Below are positions 37,449-45,416 of a stretch of DNA of 64,000 nucleotides, one piece after another (the first letter of the stretch is position 1; every line of letters begins with the position of its first letter). The DNA is taken from contig NZ_CP165727.1 in NCBI RefSeq assembly GCF_041200175.1, forward strand, positions 5,769,501-5,833,500. The letters run 5' to 3'. The position numbers and the translations under genes are program-made. This DNA comes from Streptomyces sp. R33 (GTDB taxonomy: Bacteria; Actinomycetota; Actinomycetes; Streptomycetales; Streptomycetaceae). The notes below the pieces were generated by a model. It was not told the DNA's origin. It did not search any database and worked only from the letters and a program-made list of their open reading frames with translations.

Positions 37449-37501
37449 GCGTATCCGGGGGTGTCCGGGGTCATCCCGGGGCCCTCCCCGGGTCTCCGGG
37501 G

Positions 37502-38668
37502 CTAGAAGTTCTCCGTTTCGTCCGCCAAGTGGCGCAGTACGTCGTTCAGGTCCTGGCGGCGGGCGAACGCCGCGCGTTGGCGGTGGGCGCCCGAGCCGTC
37601 GCGCAAGAGGCCTGCCAGGGTCTTGGCCGCGTGGTCGAGCTCGCCCGACGCCGCCAGTTCCGGGGCGACCAGGTCCAGCAGGGCCTCCGCCAGGTCCGGC
37701 GCCGGGAGTTCGGCCCCCGTGAACGGGTCGAGGCCGAAGCCCTCCAGCCCGTCGTGCGCCGCCCGCCAGCGCGCGAGGCGCAGTACGTCGTCCCGCAGCG
37801 CCGGTTCGGGGCGCTGCTCCGCGATGTCCCGCAGGATGGTCGCCACCAGGGCGCGGACCAGCTCGGCCTGGAGGATCGCCGTGTCGATGTCCGGGGACAT
37901 GTCGGGCGCCCGGATCTCGAGCGTCGGCCAGTGCCCGGACGGGCGGAGGTCCCAATAGACCATCTTCGTGTCCAGGGCCGCCCCGGAGCCGAGCAGGGTC
38001 TGCACCGAGCGCCGGAAGTCGGCCGTGGACGTGAAGTGCGGGGGCAGGCCCGCCGAGGGCCAGCCCGACCAGGCCATCGCCCGCCAGCTGGCGTGACCGG
38101 TGTCACGGCCGCCCCAGAACGGCGAGTTGGCGGCCAGCGCGATCAGCGTGGGCAGCCATGGTCTGACCCGGTTCGAGACCGCCACCGCCGTGTCCACGTC
38201 GAGGGTGCCGATGTGGATGTGGCGGCCGCAGCTGACGAGGGTGTCGGTGAGCGCGCCGAAGCGGCGGTGCTGCTCGCGCTGGCGCGGCTCGTCGTCGGTC
38301 AGGTGCAGCGGCCCTTCCACGGCCACCACCGGCGAGGGCGCGGCCAGCAGCCGGCAGCCGTGGGCGCGGGCCGCCCGGGCGAGGGTGCGCCGCAGGATGG
38401 CGAGCTCCTCGCGCAGCATCGGCGCCGAGTCGGCGACCGGGGTGGAGATCTCCACCTGGTAGCGGGTTCCCTCGGGATGCACTTCGTGGGGCAGGCCCGC
38501 GGCGGTGGCCAGGACGAGCGGGGCGGCCGGGACCACCCGGAAGGTGCGGGCGTCGACGAGGAGGAACTCCTCCTCGACACCGACGGTCAGCGGGGCCGTG
38601 AGAGGGGACGCGTGGACGCCGTTGTCCGCGCTGCCGGTGCTCGTGGTGCTGTTGCCAGGTTCGATCAC
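37502..38668 (-). CDS. YbdK-type carboxylate-amine ligase (GCS2 family)
   Basis: A 388-residue ATP-dependent ligase of the glutamate-cysteine ligase type 2 family. Family marks are VGVEEEFLLVDARTF (metal-binding Glu cluster near residues 30-35), VEISTPVADSAPMLREEL, GRHIHIGTLDVDTAVAVSNRVRPWLP (metal-binding His and substrate loop) and RPSGHWPTLEIRAPDMSPD. YbdK enzymes show weak glutamate-cysteine ligase activity; in mycothiol-making actinomycetes the natural substrate is uncertain. The GTG start at 38668 is preceded by GGGAGG. The 235 bp upstream (38669-38903), shared with the divergent MFS gene, shows no distinct site. Confidence 0.88.
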   Translation of the reverse strand: MIEPGNSTTSTGSADNGVHASPLTAPLTVGVEEEFLLVDARTFRVVPAAPLVLATAAGLPHEVHPEGTRYQVEISTPVADSAPMLREELAILRRTLARAARAHGCRLLAAPSPVVAVEGPLHLTDDEPRQREQHRRFGALTDTLVSCGRHIHIGTLDVDTAVAVSNRVRPWLPTLIALAANSPFWGGRDTGHASWRAMAWSGWPSAGLPPHFTSTADFRRSVQTLLGSGAALDTKMVYWDLRPSGHWPTLEIRAPDMSPDIDTAILQAELVRALVATILRDIAEQRPEPALRDDVLRLARWRAAHDGLEGFGLDPFTGAELPAPDLAEALLDLVAPELAASGELDHAAKTLAGLLRDGSGAHRQRAAFARRQDLNDVLRHLADETENF

Positions 38669-38903
38669 TACGCCTCCCTGGACATACGAGTCTTTTCATC
38701 ATGAGCCGAACAAGAGGTGAGGAGCGCACGCCGATTCAGTCAAATGTCCTGTGACAGTGGCGAGTTACCGGCAAGGACCGGCCCGGTCTGAGGCCGCGGG
38801 TCCGGATGGGGCGACTGGTGCGCGTGCGCGTGGGCCGGATGTGTACAGGCTCCCGGCCCGTTAATGCCTGGGGTCGCCGAACGGCCGCCGGTTATCATCC
38901 GCT

Positions 38904-40178
38904 GTGACCGGTACGAGCACCCCCACACCCACCCCCACCCGACGCGCGACGCGGATATTCGCGGACCTGACCCCGCTGCGCACGTCCGCGGACTACCGGC
39001 GGCTGTGGGTCGGCGGCACCATCTCCTGGATGGGCCAGGCGATGACCGCCCTCGCGATCTCGCTCCAGGTCTACGACATCACCCGGTCCAGCTTCTCGGT
39101 CGGGCTCGTCGGACTCTTCTCCCTCGTCCCGCTCGTCGTCTTCGGGCTCTACGGCGGCGCCATCGCCGACACCGTGGACCGGCGCAAGCTCGGCCTCTAC
39201 AGCTCCCTCGGCCTCTCGGCCCTGTCGATCGCGCTGGCCGGAGCCGCGGTGCTCGACTACCACCGGGTCTGGCTGCTGTACACGGTCGTGGCGCTCCAGG
39301 CGGTCTGCGGCGCCCTCAACGGGCCCGCCCGGTCCGCGATGATCCCGCGGCTGCTGCCGGCCGAGCAGCTGCCCGCCGCCAATGCGCTGAACTCGGTGAC
39401 GATGACCTCCGGGACGATGATCGGCCCGGTGCTCGGCGGGCTCATTGTCGGGTGGTGGGGCTACCAGGCCGCGTACCTGATCGACGCCGTCACGTTCTGC
39501 GCCGCCCTCTACGCAGTGTGGCGGCTGCCCGCGATGCTGCCCGAGCGGGAGGGCGGCAAGCGGGGACGGGCCTCGGTCCTGGACGGACTGCGCTTCCTCG
39601 GCACGCGGCCGAACATCCGGATGACGTTCTTCTCCGACATGGCCGCCATGGTGCTGGCGCAGCCGAAGGCGCTGTTCCCCGCCATCGCCGTGCTCTGGTA
39701 CGGCGGCGACGCCAAGACCGTCGGCCTGCTGGTGGCCGCGCCGGCCGTCGGGGCGCTGCTGGGCGGGCTGTTCTCCGGCTGGCAGGGCCGGATCCGGCGG
39801 CACGGGCTGGCGATCCTGCTCTCGGTGGCTGCCTGGGGGCTGGCCATCGCGGTGTTCGGACTCACCCGGAACCTGTGGCTCGGGCTGTTCTTCCTGGCCG
39901 CGGCGGGCTGCGCCGACACCATCTCCATGGTGTTCCGCTCCACGATGATGCAGGCCGCGACCCCGGACGAGATGCGCGGGCGCCTGCAGGGCGTGTTCAT
40001 CGTGGTCGTCGCGGGCGGGCCCCGGCTCGGGGACTTCCTCGCCGGGACCGCCGCCGACCTGACCTCACCGGCCGTGGCGATCACGGGCGGCGGGCTCGGG
40101 TGCGTGCTGGTGCTGCTCCTGCTGGCCCTGCGCTGGCGCGGGTTCGCCCGGTACGACGCGAGGTCGCCGCAGGCGTGA
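38904..40178 (+). CDS. MFS exporter (EntS-like)
   Basis: A 424-residue major facilitator with 12 predicted helices, similar to the group that includes enterobactin exporter EntS. After a Thr/Pro-rich N-tail come LRTSADYRRLWVGGTISWMGQAMTALAISLQVYDIT and the motif A-like loop YGGAIADTVDRRKLGL, and in the second half GALLGGLFSGWQGRIRRHG. Helix 5 carries the export-type GPVLGGLI. Substrate is unknown; no siderophore genes are near. Its stop codon lies inside a heptamer tandem repeat (40173-40214). GTG 38904 is the start; the ribosome site is poor. Confidence 0.87.
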   Translation: MTGTSTPTPTPTRRATRIFADLTPLRTSADYRRLWVGGTISWMGQAMTALAISLQVYDITRSSFSVGLVGLFSLVPLVVFGLYGGAIADTVDRRKLGLYSSLGLSALSIALAGAAVLDYHRVWLLYTVVALQAVCGALNGPARSAMIPRLLPAEQLPAANALNSVTMTSGTMIGPVLGGLIVGWWGYQAAYLIDAVTFCAALYAVWRLPAMLPEREGGKRGRASVLDGLRFLGTRPNIRMTFFSDMAAMVLAQPKALFPAIAVLWYGGDAKTVGLLVAAPAVGALLGGLFSGWQGRIRRHGLAILLSVAAWGLAIAVFGLTRNLWLGLFFLAAAGCADTISMVFRSTMMQAATPDEMRGRLQGVFIVVVAGGPRLGDFLAGTAADLTSPAVAITGGGLGCVLVLLLLALRWRGFARYDARSPQA

Positions 40179-40214
40179 TGCGTGATGCCTGATGCGTGAG
40201 GTGCGATGCGTGAG
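40173..40214 (+). repeat. Heptamer tandem repeat containing the MFS stop
   Basis: Six 7-bp units: GCGTGAT, GCGTGAT, GCCTGAT, GCGTGAG, GTGCGAT, GCGTGAG. The first TGA is the MFS stop codon. Because the unit is 7 bp long and holds TGA, stops recur in all three plus frames. Confidence 0.8.
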
Positions 40215-40244
40215 GGGCGCCCGGGCGGGTGAACAGGCAGGGCG

Positions 40245-40874
40245 CTACGCCGGTTCCAGGAGTACGGCCGGGAGCGTGCCCGTCACGATCTCGTCCCGGG
40301 GCAGCGAGAGGCCGAAGTGGCGCTCCACGACGCCCAGGGCGGTGCGGTGGACGTCCCTGCGGTCCGCGGCCTCGTCCGGGAGGCCCGCGGCGGTCAGCCC
40401 AGCCTGCACACGGGCGGCCGCCCCGGGCTCGCCGACGACACCGTCGTAGCCCCAGGAGCCGTCCAGGTGCAGGTTGAAGGCGCTCAGCACGACCTCGTCG
40501 CGGACGTAGGCGAACTGCGGCGGGACCGGCTTGCCGTTCTCCTCCTCGAACTCCAGGTGGCAGATGTCCACGCCGCCGCGGGAGAGCGGCGGCAGGCCGC
40601 CGAACTCGCCCATCCAGCCCCCGTACGCGACCGCGTACGACCATGCGCCGCTGCGGCCGTAGCGCAGGCCGATGTCCTCGTAGTCGACCAGGAGAGCGAG
40701 GAGTTCGGCCCCGGTGAGGTCGCCCACCGGTACCGCGGTGTGCGCGGGCCCGTGCAGGGTCTCCGTGAGGCGCCCGACGAGTTCCTTCGGGGTGAGCCCG
40801 TGGGCCATCACCACGCTGTAGCCGCCGAAGGCGATCGACCGGGGCGCGGCCAGCCAGGTTATTCCGTCCGTCAT
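40245..40874 (-). CDS. DUF6461-like protein
   Basis: A 209-residue cytosolic protein of a Streptomyces-rich family with unknown function. Recognisable features are the opening GITWLAAPRSIAFGGYSVVMAHGLTPKELVGRL, a middle WSYAVAYGGWMGEFGGLPPLSRGGVDICHLEFEEENGKPVPPQF and a C-terminal FGLSLPRDEIVTGTLPAVLL. It has no signal peptide and no catalytic motif. ATG 40874 is preceded by AGGA at 8 nt; the ATG at 40883 is an alternative. It lies 44 bp downstream of the carboxyltransferase gene and may be cotranscribed with it. Confidence 0.7.
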   Translation of the reverse strand: MTDGITWLAAPRSIAFGGYSVVMAHGLTPKELVGRLTETLHGPAHTAVPVGDLTGAELLALLVDYEDIGLRYGRSGAWSYAVAYGGWMGEFGGLPPLSRGGVDICHLEFEEENGKPVPPQFAYVRDEVVLSAFNLHLDGSWGYDGVVGEPGAAARVQAGLTAAGLPDEAADRRDVHRTALGVVERHFGLSLPRDEIVTGTLPAVLLEPA

Positions 40875-40918
40875 GACGGACATCCTGGCCGCTGCCTCTG
40901 ACAACGCGGGGAGTCCGG

Positions 40919-42262
40919 TCAGGCCGGCCCGACCACGCCGCGTGCGACGCCGAGGTCGACCAGGTCCTGCGGGCGGATGCGGAGCTGGTCCGCCGTGGCC
41001 GGCGCCTCGGACGGGGGGCGCTTGAGGATGGCCGCCGCCAGTTCGGGGGCGATCACCGAGAAGTAGCTGTCCGGGGTGACCCAGGTGTTCCCCGGCGCGG
41101 CCAGCGCGAGGGCGCCGCCCGAGCCCCCCTCGCCGATCAGGAGGGTGGTCACCGGGACCCCGGCCGCCGCGACCGCCGCGAAGGTGTCCGCGATGGCGGC
41201 TCCGGCGCCCGCGTGTTCCGCCGCGGCGTCGTTGGCCGCGCCGGGGGTGTCCACCAGGGTGAGTACGGGGATGCCGAGGCGGTCCGCGAGGCGGATCACG
41301 CGCGCGGCCGTACGGTAGCCCGCCGGGCGGGTCGCCGTGCCGCACTGGGCGGCGTACGCGACGGCCCGCCCCTCCCGCAGCCCGAATCCGCACAGCATCC
41401 CGGGGTCCGTGCCGCCCGCCCGGTCCCCGGAGAGGGGGAGGCGGAGGGCGAAGTAGGCGTCCAGGTACGCCTCGGCGCGCGGCCGGTCCGGGTGGCGGGC
41501 CTGCCGTACGGCGTCCCAGCCCCCGGCCGGGGGCGGTACGTCCGACAGCGCCGCCGGGGGTTCGACCGGCTGGGCGGAGCGGGGCGAGGCCAACAGGCGG
41601 AGCCAGTCGGCGAGGGTCGCGGGCAGCTCGGCTGCGGGGACGACGGCGTCGACGTGCCCGGCGGCGTACTGGCCCTCGGCGGTGTACGCCGCCGGGTCCG
41701 CGTCCGCCGGCCGGACCCGGGAGCCCGCGAATCCGACCTGCGCACCCGGGAGCGCGAGCACGACGTCCGCCCCGGCGCCGAGCGTGGCCCAGCCGCCGCC
41801 GGTGGTGGGATCCCGCAGGACGGCGATCTGCGGGAGCCCGGCGGCGCGCGTCAGGACGGACTGGCGGGCCACGCGCTGGAGTTGGGTCAGCGCGAGCATG
41901 CCCTCCTGCATGCGGGAGCCGCCGGTGGCGATCAGGGACACGAGGGGGAGGCGGTGTTCGCGAGCGTGGGCGTACGCGGCTTCGAGCCGGTCTCCGGTGC
42001 GTTCGCCGAGGGAACCGCCGAGGAAGCCGAACTCGAAGGAGATCACGGCGGCTTGGCGGCCGCCGATGAGGGCGGTCCCGGTGACGACGGACTCCTCTTC
42101 GCCGGTCCGCGCGGCGGCACGGGCGCGGGAGTCGTCGTAGCCGGCCCAGGTGAGGGGGCCGTCGGGGGCCGAGTCGCGGTGGGGGGCGGGAAGTTCGGCG
42201 AAGCTGCCGGGGTCGGTCACGGAGGCGATGGCTGCGCGGGCCGAGAGGCGGGTCGTCGTCAC
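40919..42262 (-). CDS. Fused acetyl-CoA carboxylase carboxyltransferase (beta-alpha)
   Basis: A 447-residue protein carrying both halves of an acyl-CoA carboxyltransferase. The beta-like half (about 1-225) has TGTALIGGRQAAVISFEFGFLGGSLGE and the oxyanion segment LIATGGSRMQEGMLALTQL. The alpha-like half (about 250-447) has GRAVAYAAQCGTATRPAGYRTAARVIRLADRLGIPVLTLVDTPGA and IGEGGSGGALALA. These domains pass the carboxyl group from biotin to an acyl-CoA in the cytosol. The zinc ribbon of bacterial AccD is absent, and it is shorter than the usual 520-residue actinobacterial AccB-type subunits. No biotin carboxylase is adjacent. The GTG at 42262 is the start. Confidence 0.87.
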   Translation of the reverse strand: MTTTRLSARAAIASVTDPGSFAELPAPHRDSAPDGPLTWAGYDDSRARAAARTGEEESVVTGTALIGGRQAAVISFEFGFLGGSLGERTGDRLEAAYAHAREHRLPLVSLIATGGSRMQEGMLALTQLQRVARQSVLTRAAGLPQIAVLRDPTTGGGWATLGAGADVVLALPGAQVGFAGSRVRPADADPAAYTAEGQYAAGHVDAVVPAAELPATLADWLRLLASPRSAQPVEPPAALSDVPPPAGGWDAVRQARHPDRPRAEAYLDAYFALRLPLSGDRAGGTDPGMLCGFGLREGRAVAYAAQCGTATRPAGYRTAARVIRLADRLGIPVLTLVDTPGAANDAAAEHAGAGAAIADTFAAVAAAGVPVTTLLIGEGGSGGALALAAPGNTWVTPDSYFSVIAPELAAAILKRPPSEAPATADQLRIRPQDLVDLGVARGVVGPA

Positions 42263-42322
42263 GGAATCACCCTAGGGGGTGGGTATCGGGCGGGGCGGGC
42301 CGAGTTGGTCGGGGCGGCCCGG

Positions 42323-42479
42323 TTGCGCGGGGCCGGTCCCGTCGGGGCGGGTCGGTTCCACCTCCGGCGGGGCCGGTCACGTCAGGCGGGGCGGCCCGGT
42401 CGGGACGGGCGGTCTCGTTGCGCGGGGCCGGTCCCGTCGGGGTGGGGCGGTCACCTCCGGCGGGGCCGGTCACGTCAGG
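42323..42479. repeat. About 94-bp tandem duplication downstream of lysE
   Basis: Two blocks recur in order: TTGCGCGGGGCCGG... at 42323-42347 and 42418-42442, and CACCTCCGGCGGGG... at 42359-42386 and 42452-42479. The offset is 93-95 bp, so one unit differs by a 2-bp indel. The second copy runs into the last codons of lysE. This fills the whole gap 42263-42469, in which no gene is seen. Confidence 0.75.
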
Positions 42480-43333
42480 TGGGGGAGGGGGAGGGCGATC
42501 TTCAGGGCGTAGGCAGCGACGAGGCCGTAGCCGAGCCGGAAGGTCCAGGCGCGGGCGGCGGGGGAGATCTTGCGGCCGGCGAAGGCGCCGAGGGCGACGA
42601 GGGCCTGCTGCCAGAGGAGCGAGGCGGCGGCGACGCCGGTGAGGAAGGCGGCGGCGGTGGTGGGGCTGGTGAGGGCGGAGGCCTGGGCGGTGGTGAGGGC
42701 GGCGAAGTAGAGGGCGGTGGTCGGATTGACGGCGGTGAGCCCGACGAACCGTCCGAACGCCCTGACGGCCCCGGCCCCGGCTTCGTGCTCGAGCCCTTCC
42801 GCGGCCCCGGCCCCGGTCCCGGCCAAGGGGTCCGGTGCGGGCCGAGGGTCGGTGCGTTCGGGCCCTGCGGGCGGCAGTTCCCCGCCCTGCCCCTTCCCGA
42901 AACCGGGGCTCCGCCCCAGCCCCCGCGCCTCAAACGCCGGCGAGGCTGAAAGATCGGGGCTGCGCCCCGCACCGGGTGCCTGGAGCGGCGACCGGTTCGA
43001 GAGGCCGGGATCGTGCCCCGGGACCCGTGCCGTGAGCGGCGGGGCCGTGGCGTTGTGGATGCCGTGGGCGGCTATCGCCAGGAGGATGGCCGCCGAGGTC
43101 AGGCGGATCCAGGCCTCGATCGGGGTCACGTGGGAGGCCACCCAGGGGCCCAGAGCGGTGGCCAGGGCCGCGTAGGCGAGGTCGACCGTGGCGATGCCCG
43201 CCGCCGCGGCCATCGCCGTGCGGGGGTTCCGCATCGCCTCCTGGAGCAGCAGCACGCTCATCGCGCCCATCGGCATCGCCACGCCCAGGCCCGCGACCGC
43301 GCCCGACAAAGCGGGGGAGAGGAATTCGCTCAT
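42470..43333 (-). CDS. LysE-type exporter with a long in-frame insertion
   Basis: A 287-residue membrane protein of the LysE/RhtB family, which export amino acids and related metabolites. The N-terminal half (GAVAGLGVAMPMGAMSVLLLQEAM, with helices to about 95) and the C-terminal half (GRFVGLTAVNPTTALYFAAL onward from about 190) match the family. Between them, about residues 98-188 form a hydrophilic Gly/Pro/Arg-rich insert absent from normal 205-210-residue members, partly encoded by a dispersed palindromic repeat (42882-42970). It is divergent from an Lrp-type regulator 71 bp away, the usual control arrangement for such exporters. Confidence 0.85.
   Translation of the reverse strand: MSEFLSPALSGAVAGLGVAMPMGAMSVLLLQEAMRNPRTAMAAAAGIATVDLAYAALATALGPWVASHVTPIEAWIRLTSAAILLAIAAHGIHNATAPPLTARVPGHDPGLSNRSPLQAPGAGRSPDLSASPAFEARGLGRSPGFGKGQGGELPPAGPERTDPRPAPDPLAGTGAGAAEGLEHEAGAGAVRAFGRFVGLTAVNPTTALYFAALTTAQASALTSPTTAAAFLTGVAAASLLWQQALVALGAFAGRKISPAARAWTFRLGYGLVAAYALKIALPLPHLT
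42882..42970. repeat. REP-like palindromic repeat inside lysE
   Basis: The stretch with CGGGGCTCCGCCCC, then GCGCCTCAAACGCCGGCGAGGC, then CGGGGCTGCGCCCCG resembles a dispersed intergenic repeat familiar from Streptomyces genomes, typically found between genes. Here it sits inside a coding region in frame and encodes about residues 122-152 of the exporter (SPDLSASPAFEARGLG). Identification rests on memory of the motif, not on a search. Confidence 0.55.
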
Positions 43334-43404
43334 GGAACGGGAGGGTGAGGGGCGGGGGCATCCGCGCAGCGGCGTATATCGGCCCGGACTGCGAGAATCG
43401 CGGT

Positions 43405-43845
43405 ATGGACCGCCTCGACAGGGAAATCCTCGGCATCCTGCAGCAGGATGCGCGGATCTCGTACCGCGACCTCGGCGTCCGCGTCGGGCTCAGTGCCAAC
43501 GCCACCGCCGACCGGGTACGCCGGATGCGGCGGGACGGGGTGATCCGCGGGTTCACCGTCATCGTGGATCCGGCCGCCGACACCCGGGGCGGGCTCGTGG
43601 TCTTCATCGATCTGAGCCTGCGGCAGGACACCACCAACGAGGAGTTCGAGGAGCGGGTCGTCACGCTGCCCGGGATCACCGAGGTCGTGCACGTGACGGG
43701 GGAGTACGACTACCTCGTACGGGCCCGGGCCGCCGATCCCGCCGCGCTCGACGCGCTGCTGCGCCGGCTCAAGCGGGAGGCCGGCGTGGCGCAGTCCAGT
43801 ACCCGCATCGCCCTCAAGGGCACCCACAGGTCCGCGACCCCCTAG
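43405..43845 (+). CDS. Lrp/AsnC-family transcriptional regulator
   Basis: A 146-residue regulator. The N-terminal helix-turn-helix (MDRLDREILGILQQDARISYRDLGVRVGLSANATADRVRRMRRDGVI, residues 1-47) is followed by the RAM effector domain (VIVDPAADTRGGLVVFIDLSL, then ITEVVHVTGEYDYLVRARAADPAALDALL). Such proteins sense amino acids and control transport or metabolism. The gene is divergent from lysE with 71 bp between starts, so it very probably controls it. ATG 43405 lacks a ribosome site and may be leaderless. Its TAG stop shares the palindrome CTAG with the stop of the convergent kinase gene. Confidence 0.9.
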   Translation: MDRLDREILGILQQDARISYRDLGVRVGLSANATADRVRRMRRDGVIRGFTVIVDPAADTRGGLVVFIDLSLRQDTTNEEFEERVVTLPGITEVVHVTGEYDYLVRARAADPAALDALLRRLKREAGVAQSSTRIALKGTHRSATP

Positions 43846-45416
43846 AGCGCCGACTCCCAGTTCAGCGTCGTCCCCCGCGTGCCCGACTCCGTGCGGCCGT
43901 CGTCCGTGACCGTCAGGCGGGCGCGGGTCGGGGTGGCGTCCACCGTGACCTCGATCGACGTGACCTCCGAGCGGCGGTGGGCCGCGGCCAGGGCGCCGCG
44001 CAGGGCGGAGAGGAGGTCGCCGGCCACCGGCTCCCGGAGCAGGGCGTCCACCGCGCCCGCGAAGTGGACCGACGGCTGGAAGCCCAGCAGGACCGCCGCC
44101 CCGCCCGTCTCCCGCAGGACCCGGCCCCGGAACGTCGTCGGGGCGTCCGTCGGCGGCTGCTGGAGGGCGAAGATGGCGGTGCGGACCTCCTGGATGGTGG
44201 AGTCGAGCTCGTCCACCGCCCGGCCGAGTTCGTCGCCCACCGTGTCCCCGGACGGCGCGGCCGCCGACCGCTTCTTCGTGCTCTCCAGCATCATCTCCGT
44301 CGCGAACAGCCGCTGGACCACCAGATCGTGCAGGTCCCGCGCGATCCGGTCGCGGTCCTCGTAGACCGCCAGCTGCTCCCGGTCGTGCTGCGCGTCCGCC
44401 AGTACGAGGGCCAGCGCGGCCTGGGAGGCGAACTGCGAGGCCAGCAGCCGGTCCACGGCGTCGTACGGGCGCCCGCCCCGGGCGCGCGGCAGGGCGAGGG
44501 TGCCGATCAGCTGGCCGCCGCTCTGGAGGGGGAGCATCATGCTCGGGCCGAAACGTTCCCGGACGTGTGTGGTCATCCGGGGATCGGTGGACGAGTCCTC
44601 TATGAAGACCGGTTCGCCGCCCAGGAGCTGTTCCAGGACCGGCGAACCGGGGGCGATCGCCGTCCCGACCAGGTCCCCGGGGTCCGCGTGCGTGGAGGCG
44701 GCCACGATCTCCATGCCGCCCTCCGGGGTCGGCTGGAGGACCACCCCGGCCGCCGCGTCCGCGAGCAGGCGGGCCCGTTCGGCCACGCACATCAGCGCGT
44801 CCATGGCCGGCCGGCCCGCCAGCAGCGTCGTGGTGACGGCGGCGGCGCCCTCGATCCAGCGCTCCCGGCGGCGCGCCGTCTCGAACAGCCGGGCGTTGCC
44901 GATCGCTATGCCCGCCTGCGAGGCCAGGACGCGTACGAGGGCGAGGTCCTCCTCGGTGAACGGGCCGCCGCCCGACTTCTCGGTGAGGTAGAGGTTGCCG
45001 AAGACCTCGTTGTGGACCCGGATGGGGACGCCCAGGAAGGTGCGCATGGGGGGATGGCCCGGCGGGAGCCCCGCCGAACGCGGATCCTTCGTCAGGTCCT
45101 CCAGCATCAGCGGGCGCGGATCGGTGATCAGCGCGCCGATCAGGCCCGAACGCCCGTCGGGCAGGCGGGGGATCGCGGCGCGCTCCGCCTCGCTCAGCCC
45201 GGCCGTGTACAGCTCGGTCAGCCGGAGGCGCTCGGGGTCGACGACCCCGAGCGCTCCGTACCGCGCCGTGCACAGCCCGGTCGCCGAGTCCACGATGTGC
45301 TGGAGGGTGGACTGCAGCTCCAGTTCGGAGCCGACGTCGAGCACCGCCTCCAGGAGTACGGGCAAAGTGGCCCGTACTCCTGCGGGAGCGGCCGGCTCTG
45401 GCGCTGCGTCCGTCAT
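43842..45416 (-). CDS. Tandem-GAF histidine kinase with degenerate ATPase domain
   Basis: A 524-residue soluble DevS/DosT-like protein. GAF1 (about 35-180) and GAF2 (about 205-345) are followed by a HisKA_3 dimerisation helix with His363 in DRDRIARDLHDLVVQRLFATEMML. The ATP domain (about 460-524) is damaged: the N-box position reads ALRGALAAAHRRSEV with no Asn, VTDDG (G1) is present, but the glycine-rich G2/lid is missing and the chain jumps to the last strand TTLNWESAL. Kinase activity is therefore doubtful. The start overlaps the upstream Mbl-like gene in ATGA, and no response regulator is near. ATG 45416 is used. Confidence 0.85.
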   Translation of the reverse strand: MTDAAPEPAAPAGVRATLPVLLEAVLDVGSELELQSTLQHIVDSATGLCTARYGALGVVDPERLRLTELYTAGLSEAERAAIPRLPDGRSGLIGALITDPRPLMLEDLTKDPRSAGLPPGHPPMRTFLGVPIRVHNEVFGNLYLTEKSGGGPFTEEDLALVRVLASQAGIAIGNARLFETARRRERWIEGAAAVTTTLLAGRPAMDALMCVAERARLLADAAAGVVLQPTPEGGMEIVAASTHADPGDLVGTAIAPGSPVLEQLLGGEPVFIEDSSTDPRMTTHVRERFGPSMMLPLQSGGQLIGTLALPRARGGRPYDAVDRLLASQFASQAALALVLADAQHDREQLAVYEDRDRIARDLHDLVVQRLFATEMMLESTKKRSAAAPSGDTVGDELGRAVDELDSTIQEVRTAIFALQQPPTDAPTTFRGRVLRETGGAAVLLGFQPSVHFAGAVDALLREPVAGDLLSALRGALAAAHRRSEVTSIEVTVDATPTRARLTVTDDGRTESGTRGTTLNWESAL

